A stretch of 64,000 nucleotides of DNA, taken from contig NZ_JYNO01000011.1 of the NCBI RefSeq assembly GCF_000934745.1, forward strand, positions 183,996 to 247,995, read 5' to 3'. Below, piece after piece: positions 51,468 through 60,913 of the stretch. The translations under genes were made by a program, and so were the position numbers. Under the pieces are notes generated by a model that was not told where the DNA came from, did no database searches, and saw only the letters and a program-made list of their open reading frames with translations. This DNA is from Desulfonatronum thioautotrophicum. GTDB taxonomy: Bacteria > Desulfobacterota > Desulfovibrionia > Desulfovibrionales > Desulfonatronaceae. Each line of letters opens with the position of its first letter. Position 1 is the first letter of the stretch.

Positions 51468-52706
51468 ATGAGCAGTGCTGAAGAAAGCTCCAAACGGATG
51501 GTGACCAAGGCTGAGCTGGAACAGCTCCAGCGCGGCACGGTGGAAATCATCGACCTGCACGAACTGAAAACCAAGATCGGGCGGGGCAAACCGTTGCGCA
51601 TCAAGGCCGGTTTTGACCCCACAGCCCCGGACATCCACCTCGGGCATACGGTCCTGATCCAGAAATTGAAGCATTTCCAGGAGCAGGGGCACGACATCCT
51701 GTTCCTGATCGGCGACTTTACCGGGATGATCGGCGACCCTTCGGGCAAGTCCGAAACCCGCAAAACCCTGACCCGCGAGGCGGTTCTGGCCAACGCGGAG
51801 ACCTACAAGCGCCAGGTGTTCAAGATACTCGATCCGGACAAGACCACGGTGGTCTTCAATTCGCAGTGGATGGACGCCTTTTCCGCGGCGGATTTTGTCC
51901 GCCTTTGTTCCCACTCCACCGTGGCCCGGATGCTGGAGCGGGAGGACTTTTCCACCCGCTACGCGGCAGGAAAACCCATCGCCATCCACGAGTTTCTCTA
52001 TCCGCTGGTGCAGGGATACGATTCCGTGGCCCTGCGCTCGGACGTGGAGCTGGGCGGAACGGACCAAAAATTCAACCTGCTCATGGGCCGGACGCTCCAG
52101 AGGCACTATGGCCAGGAATCCCAGGTGATTCTGACCGTACCCATTCTGGAAGGCCTGGATGGCGTCCAGAAAATGAGCAAGTCCCTGGGCAACTATATCG
52201 GCATTGAGGAACCGGCCTCGGACATGTTCGGCAAGGTGATGTCCGTCTCGGATCAATTGATGTGGCGCTATTACGAACTGCTTTCCGACCGTTCCCTGGC
52301 CGAGGTGGCCGGGTTGCGCACCGACGTGGACCAGGGGCGGTTGCACCCCAAGCAGGCCAAGGTGGATCTGGCTCTGGAGCTGAGCACCCGGTTTCATGGA
52401 CGGGATCAGGCCAACTCTGCCAGGGAAGCATTTGAACGGGTCTTTGCCCAGCGGGAAAACCCGGAGGACATGGATGTTTTCCGTACCGGATCAGGCTCGG
52501 CAAGCCGCCTGCTGGCCATCCTGGATACCGCGGGTCTGTGTCCTTCCCGGGCCGAGGCCAAACGCCTTTGTCGCCAGGGTGCATGCACGGTGAATGGCGA
52601 GAAGGTACATGACCCGGAGAAGGTGTTGGAACCCGGCGAATATGTGCTGAAGGTCGGCAAGAAGCGTTTTTTGCGTGTTTTCGTCAGTGAGCCGGCATCC
52701 TCATGA
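51468..52706 (+). CDS. tyrS: Tyrosyl-tRNA synthetase
   Basis: 412 residues, typical of the TyrS type with a C-terminal S4 domain. Class I signatures HLGH (in [21 protein letters not shown]) and KMSKS ([13 protein letters not shown]), tyrosine-site [32 protein letters not shown] and [10 protein letters not shown]. The S4-type RNA-binding end is [45 protein letters not shown]. It catalyses Tyr-tRNA formation in the cytoplasm. The gene starts 14 nt after rny and overlaps the ubiA-like gene by 4 nt. Confidence 0.96.
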   Translation: MSSAEESSKRMVTKAELEQLQRGTVEIIDLHELKTKIGRGKPLRIKAGFDPTAPDIHLGHTVLIQKLKHFQEQGHDILFLIGDFTGMIGDPSGKSETRKTLTREAVLANAETYKRQVFKILDPDKTTVVFNSQWMDAFSAADFVRLCSHSTVARMLEREDFSTRYAAGKPIAIHEFLYPLVQGYDSVALRSDVELGGTDQKFNLLMGRTLQRHYGQESQVILTVPILEGLDGVQKMSKSLGNYIGIEEPASDMFGKVMSVSDQLMWRYYELLSDRSLAEVAGLRTDVDQGRLHPKQAKVDLALELSTRFHGRDQANSAREAFERVFAQRENPEDMDVFRTGSGSASRLLAILDTAGLCPSRAEAKRLCRQGACTVNGEKVHDPEKVLEPGEYVLKVGKKRFLRVFVSEPASS

Positions 52707-53572
52707 CCGCTTCGCAATCTTTTGGACAGCGCCTGCGGCTGGTCCTGGCCATGGTCAAGATCGAACACTCGATTTTTGCCCTGCCTTTTGCCTACTCAGG
52801 AGCATTTCTCGCTGCCGGCGGTTGGCCTGGCTGGAGGATCTTCATTTTGCTGACCCTGGCCATGGTGATGATCCGATCGTTCGCCATGGCCATGAACCGG
52901 ATGCTGGATCTGCATGTTGATCGCCAAAACCCCCGAACCCGGAATCGGGAACTGGTCACGGGCGCCTTGAGCGTCCGGTTCACTGTTGGATTTGCCCTGG
53001 CAGCCGCCCTGGTGTTCATTCTGGCCTGTGCCGGACTGAATATGCTTTGCCTGATCCTCGCGGTACCTGCCCTGCTCTGGTCAGCGGCCTACAGTCTGAC
53101 CAAGCGCTTCACCTGGCTGTGCCACTTTTTTCTGGGCTCGGTACTCGGGCTGGCCCCCGTGGCCGGATGGATCGCCGTAGACCCCCAGTTTACCCTTCCC
53201 GCGACGTTGCTGTTTTTCGGCGTTCTGTTCTGGGTCGCCGGATTTGATATTTTCTATGCGGCTCAGGATGCGGAATTTGACAGAACCCATGGGCTGCACT
53301 CGGTTCCCGCCGCCTTTGGCCTGGAAACGGCCTTTGCCTTGGCCGGCTTCAGCCATGTCCAGGCTGCCCTGTTTTTTCTGCTGGCCGGGGGGGCCGCATC
53401 CCTGGGCTGGATCTACCTCCTGGCCTGGGCTGTTGTCAGCATTGTTCTTTTCTGGGAGCATCGCCTTGTTTCACCCAAGGACCTCAGTCGGCTGAACATG
53501 TCATTTTTCACGCTCAACGGGGTTGTTGCGGCGTTGTTATTCGTTGGGGTTTTGCTGGATCTGGTGTTGTGA
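52703..53572 (+). CDS. UbiA family prenyltransferase, MqnP-like
   Basis: 289 residues, about nine membrane helices. The prenyl-diphosphate-binding Asp motif 1 is [21 protein letters not shown] (D-x3-D), and motif 2 is [20 protein letters not shown] (D-x3-D). NPRT(x)NRE(L) is characteristic of the UbiA/MqnP branch that attaches a polyprenyl chain to an aromatic acceptor for quinone synthesis; Desulfovibrionales mostly make menaquinone by the futalosine route, so mqnP is likely but not proven. Start ATG overlaps the tyrS stop. Confidence 0.85.
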   Translation: MTASQSFGQRLRLVLAMVKIEHSIFALPFAYSGAFLAAGGWPGWRIFILLTLAMVMIRSFAMAMNRMLDLHVDRQNPRTRNRELVTGALSVRFTVGFALAAALVFILACAGLNMLCLILAVPALLWSAAYSLTKRFTWLCHFFLGSVLGLAPVAGWIAVDPQFTLPATLLFFGVLFWVAGFDIFYAAQDAEFDRTHGLHSVPAAFGLETAFALAGFSHVQAALFFLLAGGAASLGWIYLLAWAVVSIVLFWEHRLVSPKDLSRLNMSFFTLNGVVAALLFVGVLLDLVL

Positions 53573-53584
53573 GAGCGAGCTTGT

Positions 53585-53780
53585 CCAAGCCCAAGCCCAA
53601 GTTCAGGTGCGGAGGAACCAATAGCGTCTTCTGCTTGCCGACGCTCGTGGTTGCATTGTCCCGCATATTATACGGTGAGTCGTTATGACCAGGCTGCTAT
53701 TTTACGAAATTTTTGCTGACAAGCCGCAGTTGTTTGCAAGACACATTTTTTTCGATTTCGATACCGATTTCGATTTCAAC
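53585..53780. repeat. Degenerate hexamer arrays in the ubiA-SLOG gap
   Basis: At 53585-53608 four in-phase units CCAAGC CCAAGC CCAAGT TCAGGT; at 53751-53780 five units TTCGAT TTCGAT ACCGAT TTCGAT TTCAAC. These resemble the arrays at 41074 and 48762 in period and style but not in base content. No gene in 53573-53857. Confidence 0.55.
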
Positions 53781-53857
53781 CCTGGCTCCAATCTGAGTCT
53801 GTCTGAATCGTGACCTTTGAAAGCATAGTGGAATAAATATCATTACAAGGAGCAATC

Positions 53858-54412
53858 ATGAAACTGAATGCGAGTGAGTGTACGCTGTACAGCGGGGGAG
53901 CAACCGGGGCGGAAACAGAATTTGGGGCCGCGGCGGAGAAGTTTGGGGTCGCGGAGGTGAATTTTACCTTTGAAGGTCACCAAATCCAGCGAACTCGCGG
54001 CATGCGGGTTCTGACCCAGGAAGAGCTGCGGCGGGGCGATGTGAGCATGACCTATGTTTCCAGGTTGTTGAACCGGACCTACTCCAACGCGCCGATCATG
54101 CGCAAAGTCCTGCAGACCATTTGGTACCAGGTCAATCAAGGTATGGAAATCTATGTCATCGGCAGCATTCAGGATGACGGTACGGTCAAGGGCGGAACAG
54201 GCTGGGGGGCGGAGTTCGCCAAGATCTGCAACAAGCCCTTATGCGTCTTTGATCAAGCCAAGAACGGCTGGTTCCGTTGGGAGCAGGCCGCATGGACAGT
54301 CCTGGAAGCGCCGGTCATCGGGCACAGACATTTCACCGGCACGGGAACCCGATTCCTGGAGGCGAGTGGAAAAGAGGCTATAGAACGGCTTTTTGAGCGC
54401 TCGTTCGGATAA
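53858..54412 (+). CDS. SLOG-like (DprA/LOG superfamily) nucleotide-binding protein of unknown role
   Basis: 184 residues, AAGGAG 7 nt upstream. It starts with a Rossmann-type glycine signature (LYSGGATGAETEFGAAAEKFGV), has TYVSRLLNRTYSNAPIMRKVLQTIWYQV, a second loop TVKGGTGWGAEFAKICNKPLCVFDQAKNGWFRW and a final RHFTGTGTRFL, the pattern of SLOG proteins that bind nucleotides or nucleoside-like ligands (DprA, LOG, TIR-associated sensors). The function is unknown; members occur in cytokinin-type phosphoribohydrolases and phage-defence signalling. No toxin partner is seen here. It is flanked by a terminator and uvrA. Confidence 0.7.
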   Translation: MKLNASECTLYSGGATGAETEFGAAAEKFGVAEVNFTFEGHQIQRTRGMRVLTQEELRRGDVSMTYVSRLLNRTYSNAPIMRKVLQTIWYQVNQGMEIYVIGSIQDDGTVKGGTGWGAEFAKICNKPLCVFDQAKNGWFRWEQAAWTVLEAPVIGHRHFTGTGTRFLEASGKEAIERLFERSFG

Positions 54413-54417
54413 ATCAA

Positions 54418-54447
54418 CAGGGCCCCTCCGGGGCCTTTTTTCTTTCA
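54418..54447 (+). terminator. Rho-independent terminator
   Basis: AGGGCCCC (around 54419) and GGGGCC around a TCC loop, followed by T6 (54438-54443), immediately after the SLOG-like gene stop and before uvrA. Sits only 8 nt from the uvrA start. Confidence 0.85.
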
Positions 54448-54454
54448 TTTCATT

Positions 54455-57217
54455 ATGGCCGAATCCGTCATACACATCGAAGGCGCTCGCCAGCACAACC
54501 TGAAGAACTTGTCCCTGGATATTCCGCGGGACAAGCTGGTGGTGGTGTGCGGTCCGTCCGGCTCTGGAAAGTCCACGTTGGCCTTTGATATCATCTATGC
54601 CGAGGGGCAGCGCCGTTACGTGGAATCGCTTTCCGCCTACGCGCGGCAATTTCTCCCCCAGTTGGACAAACCCCTGGTGGAGAAGATTGAGGGACTGTCT
54701 CCGGCTATTTCCCTGGAGCAGCAGACCTTGACCCGCAATCCACGGTCCACGGTGGGGACGGTCACGGAGGTGTACGACTACCTGCGGGTCTTTTACGCCC
54801 GGTTGGGCCGCATGTTTTGCCCCCGGTGCGGAAAAGCCATCGAGGCCCGCAGCCTGGATGAAATTGTCCAGGCTGTCCTCGGACTGCCCGAAAAAACCAG
54901 GTTTTTGCTCATGGCGCCTCTGGTAGAGAACCAGAAAGGAACCCAGCAGGAACTGATGCGCAAGCTGAAGGCCCAGGGCTTTGTGCGGGTCCGGGTTGAC
55001 GGCAACGTGCTTCCGCTGGAGCCTTTGCCAGAAATTACCAAGAATCAACGTCATTCCCTGGATTTGGTCGTGGACCGGTTGGTGGCCGGGCCGGAAATCC
55101 GGCATCGTTTGGCGGATTCCCTGGAACTGGCCTTGAAGTACGGCAAGGGGCGCGTCTCGATTCAAATCGTGGATGGGGAGGAGTTGGTTTTCAGCACAAC
55201 GTCGGCCTGTACAACATGTGATATCAGTCTGCCGCCCCTTTCTCCGCAGTTGTTCTCCTTCAACAGCCCTCAGGGAGCCTGTCCAACCTGCTCCGGAATT
55301 GGCAGCGTGGAGTACTTTGAACCGGATCTGCTGGCACCGAACAAGGGTTTGAGTCTGCGACAGGGAGGCATCATCCCCTGGCGCAAACCCACTGCGTTGG
55401 GACGCTATGCCGAGGCGCTGCAACGTCTTGGGGCGGTTTACGGCTTCAGCCTGGATACCCCGCTCTCCGGGTATTCACCACAGGCGTGGGCTGCGCTGTT
55501 TCACGGTGATCCTGGTACGTCTTGGGAGGGGGTGGTTCCGCTCCTGGACCAAGGCCATCAGGTGCTTGGTCCGGTCTGGCGCGACGAACTCTCCCGTTTT
55601 CGCCAGAACAGACCCTGCCCGACCTGCGGCGGGGCACGCCTGAAGCCAGAGGCCTTGGCAGTCAGGGTCGAGGATCTGAACATTTTTGCATTCTGCAGTT
55701 TGCCCGTGGCTCGAGCCTTGGAATGGCTGCGTGCCCTGCGTTTTGCCGGGCAGCAGGAATTGATCGCCGGACCACTCCTCAAGGAGCTGGTCCACCGTCT
55801 GGATTTTTTGGTGCGGGTGGGACTGGATTATCTCAGCCTGGCACGAACCATGTCTACGCTCTCCGGCGGCGAAGCCCAGCGCATCCGTCTGGCCGGTCAG
55901 TTGGGCTCCGGTTTGGTGGGCGTGACGTATGTCCTGGATGAGCCGAGCATCGGGTTGCATCCCCGGGACAACGCCCGGTTGCTTGCTTCCTTGCGGGATC
56001 TGCAGGCTCGGGGCAATACCGTGCTGGTTGTCGAGCATGACGAGGCCACGATTCGGGCCGCGGACCATGTCCTGGAACTGGGGCCTGGATCCGGTGCCCT
56101 GGGAGGGCACCTGGTTTACGGCGGTCGGGTGGATGGGCTGCTGCGTCACCAGGAGTCCCTGACGGGAAAGTACCTGCGTGGAGACCTGGTCATCACCGGG
56201 CCGGAAAAACGCCGAAATGGCGCGACGTCGCTTGTCTTGCACGACGTGCGTACGAACAACCTGCACAATCTGGAGTGTCTGATCCCTCTGGGGGCGCTGG
56301 TCTGCGTGACCGGTGTCTCCGGCTCGGGCAAAAGTTCCCTGGTGGTGGACTCCCTGTACAAGCATATTGCCCTGGCCCGGGGGATCAAGGTGGATACGCC
56401 TGGAAAGATTGGAGGCATTGAGGGGTTGGAGCGTGTGGAAAGAATTATTGCCATCGATCAGACGCCCATCGGGCGCACGCCTCGCTCCAATCCGGCCACC
56501 TACACCAAGGTGTTCGACGAGATCCGCAAGATCTTCGCCACCACGGTGGAAGCTCGCAAACGCGGCTACACCCCTGGGCGATTCAGCTTCAACGTTCCCG
56601 GGGGGCGCTGCGAGACCTGCCAGGGAGACGGACAGATCCGGGTGGAGATGCATTTTTTGCCGGACGTGTTCGTGACCTGCGAGATTTGTGGTGGAGAGCG
56701 CTATAACCGGGAGACCCTGACCATCGAATACAAGGGGCTGAACATCGCCCAGGTTCTGAACTTGACCGTCGCCGAAGCCCGGCGGTTTTTCACAAATTAT
56801 CCGACCTTGGAGCGTCGACTGGAAGTCCTCCAGGAGGTCGGGCTGGAATATTTGCGCCTGGGCCAGCCGGCCACAACCCTTTCCGGAGGGGAGGCCCAGC
56901 GAATCAAAATTTCCCGAGAGCTGGGCAAGCGCAGTCTTCCGGGAACCATGTACATCCTGGATGAACCCACTACCGGTCTGCATATGCATGAAACAGGCAA
57001 GCTGATCCATGTGCTGCAGAAATTGGTGGACAAGGGGGCTTCCGTCGTGGTCATCGAGCACAACCTGGACGTAATCTGGGCCGCGGACCATGTCATCGAC
57101 CTGGGACCCGGAGGCGGGGATGCTGGAGGCCGCATCGTGGCCAGCGGCACCCCGGAGCAGATCCGCAAGAACCCTGATTCGGCGACGGGTCAATTTTTGC
57201 GGGAGATGCGAAGTTGA
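54455..57217 (+). CDS. uvrA: Excinuclease ABC subunit A
   Basis: 920 residues, full length. Two ABC ATPase domains: first Walker [14 protein letters not shown] (residues about 31-43), signature [19 protein letters not shown]; second Walker [14 protein letters not shown] (about 624), [15 protein letters not shown], and Walker [11 protein letters not shown]. The zinc-binding modules are visible ([32 protein letters not shown] near 250-280 and [29 protein letters not shown] near 720-745). It scans DNA for damage with UvrB in nucleotide excision repair. ATG start 8 nt after the terminator; no other start is needed. No frameshift. Confidence 0.97.
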   Translation: MAESVIHIEGARQHNLKNLSLDIPRDKLVVVCGPSGSGKSTLAFDIIYAEGQRRYVESLSAYARQFLPQLDKPLVEKIEGLSPAISLEQQTLTRNPRSTVGTVTEVYDYLRVFYARLGRMFCPRCGKAIEARSLDEIVQAVLGLPEKTRFLLMAPLVENQKGTQQELMRKLKAQGFVRVRVDGNVLPLEPLPEITKNQRHSLDLVVDRLVAGPEIRHRLADSLELALKYGKGRVSIQIVDGEELVFSTTSACTTCDISLPPLSPQLFSFNSPQGACPTCSGIGSVEYFEPDLLAPNKGLSLRQGGIIPWRKPTALGRYAEALQRLGAVYGFSLDTPLSGYSPQAWAALFHGDPGTSWEGVVPLLDQGHQVLGPVWRDELSRFRQNRPCPTCGGARLKPEALAVRVEDLNIFAFCSLPVARALEWLRALRFAGQQELIAGPLLKELVHRLDFLVRVGLDYLSLARTMSTLSGGEAQRIRLAGQLGSGLVGVTYVLDEPSIGLHPRDNARLLASLRDLQARGNTVLVVEHDEATIRAADHVLELGPGSGALGGHLVYGGRVDGLLRHQESLTGKYLRGDLVITGPEKRRNGATSLVLHDVRTNNLHNLECLIPLGALVCVTGVSGSGKSSLVVDSLYKHIALARGIKVDTPGKIGGIEGLERVERIIAIDQTPIGRTPRSNPATYTKVFDEIRKIFATTVEARKRGYTPGRFSFNVPGGRCETCQGDGQIRVEMHFLPDVFVTCEICGGERYNRETLTIEYKGLNIAQVLNLTVAEARRFFTNYPTLERRLEVLQEVGLEYLRLGQPATTLSGGEAQRIKISRELGKRSLPGTMYILDEPTTGLHMHETGKLIHVLQKLVDKGASVVVIEHNLDVIWAADHVIDLGPGGGDAGGRIVASGTPEQIRKNPDSATGQFLREMRS

Positions 57218-57232
57218 AACCAAGGAGGTCGT

Positions 57233-57631
57233 ATGGACCTGGCACCACTGACCAGCGCGAACTGGATCATCCAGATCCACACCTACGCAGCCGTACTTGC
57301 ATTTGTCCTGGGAATTTACCAGTTCTCTGCACCCAAAGGCGACCGGGTTCACCGCAGTATCGGATATCTCTGGGCAGGGTTGATGATTGCTGTCGCAATG
57401 ACATCCTTTGGCATTTTTCAGTTGCGCATCATCGGGCCATTTAGCCCCATCCACTTGATTTCCATTTATGTCTGCATCGTCACCCCCATGGCCGTCCTGG
57501 CGGCTCGCCAACATCAGATTCCCACGCACCGGGCGAACATGATCGGCTTGTTTGTCGGCGGCCTTGTCGTTGCCGGCGGTTTCACGTTCATTCCTGGACG
57601 GATCATGCACGCGGTTTTTCTCGGCGGTTAA
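57233..57631 (+). CDS. DUF2306-like small membrane protein
   Basis: 132 residues, AAGGAGG 6 nt upstream. Four membrane helices (about 12-35, 43-62, 70-90, 100-125) with H-containing loops: WIIQIHTYAAVLAFVLGIYQF, HRSIGYLWAGLMIAVAM, PIHLISIYVCIVTPMAVLAARQHQIPTHRANMIGLFVGG. His residues at the helix ends resemble DUF2306-type integral membrane proteins, which may bind heme or other ligands. It sits between uvrA and the Rrf2 regulator, 15 nt after uvrA, so may be cotranscribed with it. Confidence 0.65.
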   Translation: MDLAPLTSANWIIQIHTYAAVLAFVLGIYQFSAPKGDRVHRSIGYLWAGLMIAVAMTSFGIFQLRIIGPFSPIHLISIYVCIVTPMAVLAARQHQIPTHRANMIGLFVGGLVVAGGFTFIPGRIMHAVFLGG

Positions 57632-57698
57632 GCGGTTCAATCGCGCTCAGGCCGCGTTGCCCGAGACTCTTTCAAGCCGGCCCCCGGAAGAAAGAGGC

Positions 57699-57727
57699 TT
57701 GACAGACCAGGGTGGCCTCTTTATAGG
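57699..57727 (+). promoter_or_regulatory. Promoter of the rrf2-cydAB region
   Basis: TTGACA (57699-57704) and TATAGG (57722-57727) separated by 17 nt, about 50 nt upstream of the rrf2 start. Good sigma-70-type match. Confidence 0.65.
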
Positions 57728-57750
57728 ACAAAAAAAATCGCATTTATCCT
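57725..57750 (+). promoter_or_regulatory. Candidate Rrf2 operator
   Basis: AGGACAAA (57725-57732) and TTTATCCT (57743-57750) form a dyad with a 10-nt AT-rich spacer and one mismatch. It overlaps the -10 box, as expected for autorepression by the adjacent Rrf2 protein. Confidence 0.5.
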
Positions 57751-57774
57751 GAAATTGGGAGGAGCCTCAAGAAC

Positions 57775-58194
57775 ATGATGCTGACGAAAGCCGGGGAGTA
57801 TGCCGTACGGTGCATGCTCTACATGTCACGCGGAAATACTGAGGGTGTCGTGGCTCGCAAGGAGATTGCCGAGACCATGGATATCCCCGGTACTTTTTTG
57901 GCCAAGATTGCCCAGGAATTGGCCCGGGCCGGACTGATCCAGATCGTGCAAGGCCCACGTGGCGGATATCGGCTCCTCAAGGCACCAGAGGATATTTTGC
58001 TCCTGGATGTGATTGAGGCGGTGGAAGGGGAAATTTTTCTCAATGAGTGTCTTTTTCGGCAGGACAGTTGTGGGCGGACATCGGTGTGCGGCGTGCATCG
58101 GGTTTGGCAGAACGCCAGAGCGGGGCTGCGGGAAACCTTAAGCGTGCCCTTGTCCGAGCTTCAAGATGTGGAGCAGGCCAACCTCCCCGATTGA
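57775..58194 (+). CDS. Rrf2 family Fe-S transcriptional regulator
   Basis: 139 residues. Winged-helix start MLTKAGEYAVRCMLYM, recognition region ARKEIAETMDIPGTFLAKIAQELARAGLIQIVQGPRGGYRL, and the Fe-S ligand set C92, C99, C105 (ECLFRQDSCGRTSVCG) as in IscR/NsrR/RsrR relatives. It likely senses oxygen, NO or the cluster state. It sits directly upstream of cydAB on the same strand, so it probably regulates the bd oxidase operon and itself through the dyad at 57725-57750. Confidence 0.9.
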   Translation: MMLTKAGEYAVRCMLYMSRGNTEGVVARKEIAETMDIPGTFLAKIAQELARAGLIQIVQGPRGGYRLLKAPEDILLLDVIEAVEGEIFLNECLFRQDSCGRTSVCGVHRVWQNARAGLRETLSVPLSELQDVEQANLPD

Positions 58195-58249
58195 GTTTTT
58201 GGGAAAAGGGTGAGGAGTCAGGTTTTCAACACTTAAGGAGGGTTGGTTA

Positions 58250-59626
58250 ATGGATGTATTGCTGTTGTCGCGGCTGCAGTTCGCCTTCACGACCTTTGTG
58301 CACTTCATCTTCGTGCCGCTGACCTTGGGACTGTCGCTCCTGGTGGCGTACATGGAGTTCAAGTGGGTGCGCACTGGAGACGAGGTGTACAAGCGGATGG
58401 CCAAGTTCTGGGGAAAACTTTTTCTGATCAATTTTGCACTGGGAGTGGTCACGGGAATCGCTCTGGAGTTTCAGTTCGGAACCAACTGGGCGCGATACTC
58501 GGCCTATGTGGGTGATATTTTTGGTTCCCTGCTGGCCATAGAAGCCACCCTGGCCTTTTTTCTGGAGTCAACCTTCCTGGCAGTCTGGATTTTCGGTTGG
58601 AACAGGTTGTCCCCCAAACTGCATAACGCCAGCATCTGGCTGGTGGCCCTGGCGGCCAATTTATCGGCGTTCTGGATTCTGATGGCCAACGGATGGATGC
58701 AGAATCCCACGGGATTCGTGCTTCGCGGGGATCGTGCCGAGCTGGAAAGTTTTGCAGCCCTGGTCAGCAATCCCTTTGCATGGCAGCAGTTTGCCCATGT
58801 CCTGTTCTCGGCCTATGTGCTCAGCGGTTTTTTCGTCCTGGGCGTCTCTGCCTGGCATCTGGCCCGTGGCAGCAATGTGGACTTTTTCACCCGTTCTTTT
58901 CGAATCGCCGCCCCTTTTACCCTGGTTTTCGCCCTGGCTCTGGTGGTGCAGGGACATCATCATGGTTCCACAGTGGCCAAGTTTCAGCCAACCAAGCTGG
59001 CGGCCATGGAATCCCACTGGGAAACCATGAACCGTGCCCCCCAGTATCTGTTCGTAATTCCTGATCCGGCCAATGAACGGAATCTGGTTGAAATTCTGCC
59101 CATTCCCGGCGGGCTATCCATGCTCGCCTACCATTCCTTTGACGCGGAAGTGAGAGGATTGCGGGACTTTCCTTTGGAAGACCGTCCGCCGGTGATGCTG
59201 ACCTTTGCCTCCTTTCGCACCATGGTTGCTCTCGGGTTCCTCTTTCCGGCACTCGCCGCCTGGGTCTGGATTCGCCGCAAGGACCCCCAATCCTCTCCCA
59301 GGCTGTTGCGCATTCTGCCCTGGGTGATCCCGTTGCCGTACATCGCCATCCAGCTGGGTTGGATCGTGGCGGAGGTCGGGCGTCAACCCTGGATCGTGAA
59401 CGGAATCATGCGGACCGAGGACGCGGTTTCCGCTGGTGTGACTGCAGGGCAGGTCGGATTTTCACTGGTGCTTTTCGGGTTGATCTACGGACTGCTGGTG
59501 GCTGTGGATGTTTTTCTCCTGATGCATCACGGGAGGAAGGGGCCAAAATCCTCCAAGAACAAGGAAGACGATGCGCAACGGCAGGATGCCGACTCAGGCG
59601 TTGCGTCCCAGGGTTCGCCGGCATAG
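58250..59626 (+). CDS. cydA: Cytochrome bd ubiquinol oxidase subunit I
   Basis: 458 residues, RBS AAGGAGGG. Heme-ligand and family motifs include VLLLSRLQFAFTTFVHFIFVPLTLGLS (His18), LEFQFGTNWARYSAYVGDIFGSLLAIEATLAFFLESTFLAVW, WILMANGWMQNPTG and the GRQPW motif (VAEVGRQPWIVNGIMRTEDAVS). It lacks the long Q-loop insert of E. coli CydA, so it is the short-Q-loop type. It transfers electrons from quinol to O2 at the inner membrane. Used in sulfate reducers for oxygen removal. C-terminal tail is charged. Confidence 0.96.
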   Translation: MDVLLLSRLQFAFTTFVHFIFVPLTLGLSLLVAYMEFKWVRTGDEVYKRMAKFWGKLFLINFALGVVTGIALEFQFGTNWARYSAYVGDIFGSLLAIEATLAFFLESTFLAVWIFGWNRLSPKLHNASIWLVALAANLSAFWILMANGWMQNPTGFVLRGDRAELESFAALVSNPFAWQQFAHVLFSAYVLSGFFVLGVSAWHLARGSNVDFFTRSFRIAAPFTLVFALALVVQGHHHGSTVAKFQPTKLAAMESHWETMNRAPQYLFVIPDPANERNLVEILPIPGGLSMLAYHSFDAEVRGLRDFPLEDRPPVMLTFASFRTMVALGFLFPALAAWVWIRRKDPQSSPRLLRILPWVIPLPYIAIQLGWIVAEVGRQPWIVNGIMRTEDAVSAGVTAGQVGFSLVLFGLIYGLLVAVDVFLLMHHGRKGPKSSKNKEDDAQRQDADSGVASQGSPA

Positions 59627-59671
59627 CTCCGGACGGTGCGATTCGATATCTCGTGATCAAGGAGAATCCAA

Positions 59672-60697
59672 ATGTTGGAAATCACATGGTTTGTGCTTTG
59701 GGGTGTGTTGTGGGCGATCTATTTCGCCCTGGATGGCTATGACCTGGGACTGGGAACATTGATGCCCATCCTGGCGGCGGATGAACGGGATCGGCGGATC
59801 ATGTACAATGCCGCCGGGCCGTTCTGGGACGGAAACCAGGTGTGGCTGATCACCGCCGGAGGGGTCACGTTCGCCGCATTCCCAGCCACCTACGCCGCCT
59901 TGTTCAGCGGACTTTACACGGCCTTGATGCTGCTGCTGTTCGCCCTGATCCTGCGCGGTGTGTCCTTCGAGTTCCGCCGCAAGGTGGACAGCGAACGGTG
60001 GCGAAGGGTCTGGGACTACTGCCACGTCGGGGGCAGCTTTTTGCCGGCACTGTTGTTGGGTGTGGCATTTGCGAACATTTTCCAGGGCATTCCGCTCAAT
60101 GCCCAAGGGGTCAATGAAGGAGGGCTGCTGGACCTGCTCAACCCCTACGGCCTATTGGGTGGCGTGCTGTTTGTGCTGATGTTTTCCCTGCACGGAAGCC
60201 TCTGGCTGGGGGTCAAGTCCGAAGGCCCGATAGCGGTCCGGGCTGCGGCCATGGCCGAAAAGCTTTGGCTGGCCCTGATGGTTGTGGTGGTCTTGTTTCT
60301 GGTGTCGAGCGCGTATTTCACACAACTTTTCGACAATTACATGAACAATCCGGTCTTGTTCGTGGTTCTGCTTTTGGCCGTCCTGGGGCTGGTCCAGGCC
60401 AGGGTTTTCCTGGGCAAGCGGTCCATGCTCAAGGCCTGGGCAGCCTCGGCTGTGGCCATCATCAGCGTGACCCTGTTCGGGGTGATCGGCCTGTTTCCCG
60501 CGCTTCTGCCTTCCAGCCTGGACCCGGCCTACAGCATGACCATTGCCAACTCCGCCTCAAGCCAGCTGACACTGAAGATCATGCTGGGTGTGGTCCTGGT
60601 CTTCGTCCCCCTGGTGGTTGCCTATCAGGCCTGGTTGCATGTGACCTTTGGGCACAAGATCACGGATGCGGATCTGGAATACGAGGAGGCCTATTGA
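59672..60697 (+). CDS. cydB: Cytochrome bd ubiquinol oxidase subunit II
   Basis: 341 residues, eight helices. The start LEITWFVLWGVLWAIYFALDGYDLGLGTLMP has the family's D-G-Y/F-D-L-G, and GPFWDGNQVWLITAGGVTFAAFPATYA follows. It pairs with CydA for bd oxidase. Its end is 45 nt from a charged 35-residue ORF. I see no typical CydX/CydS nearby: the short ORF that follows lacks a membrane helix. Confidence 0.95.
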   Translation: MLEITWFVLWGVLWAIYFALDGYDLGLGTLMPILAADERDRRIMYNAAGPFWDGNQVWLITAGGVTFAAFPATYAALFSGLYTALMLLLFALILRGVSFEFRRKVDSERWRRVWDYCHVGGSFLPALLLGVAFANIFQGIPLNAQGVNEGGLLDLLNPYGLLGGVLFVLMFSLHGSLWLGVKSEGPIAVRAAAMAEKLWLALMVVVVLFLVSSAYFTQLFDNYMNNPVLFVVLLLAVLGLVQARVFLGKRSMLKAWAASAVAIISVTLFGVIGLFPALLPSSLDPAYSMTIANSASSQLTLKIMLGVVLVFVPLVVAYQAWLHVTFGHKITDADLEYEEAY

Positions 60698-60708
60698 GAA
60701 AGGGACGC

Positions 60709-60816
60709 ATGAATGAGGAAAAAAAGAGAGTCGGAGAAGCGGAAACGATGCGATGGCGTGAGAGGCCACAAGGGGTGACGATGTGGCTGCGCCCAGGTTT
60801 CCATTCTCCTGTCTGA
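60709..60816 (+). CDS. Doubtful 35-residue ORF after cydB
   Basis: ATG at 60709, with AAAGGG upstream. It encodes a charged peptide (MNEEKKRVGEAETMRW..., no hydrophobic helix). Position recalls CydX but composition does not. It could be a fortuitous ORF in the transcript's 3' tail. Confidence 0.25.
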   Translation: MNEEKKRVGEAETMRWRERPQGVTMWLRPGFHSPV

Positions 60817-60851
60817 CCGAAACAGCAAGCAAGCGAGAGAAACATACCGGC

Positions 60852-60898
60852 AACACACCGGAAACGGAAGAGCTCTTCCGTTTCCGGTGTGTTTTTTT
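60852..60898 (+). terminator. Strong terminator of cydAB
   Basis: A 42-nt perfect palindrome (60852-60893, centre GAGCTC), with ACCGGAAACGGAAG as its left arm, followed by T7 (60892-60898). It separates cydAB from the convergent RodZ-like gene and may serve both. Confidence 0.9.
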
Positions 60899-60913
60899 GT
60901 GCCACTGCGCGGA

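Noticed and set aside
60709..60816. Short ORF after cydB considered as CydX
   Set aside because: CydX has a single hydrophobic helix; this peptide is charged and lacks one.
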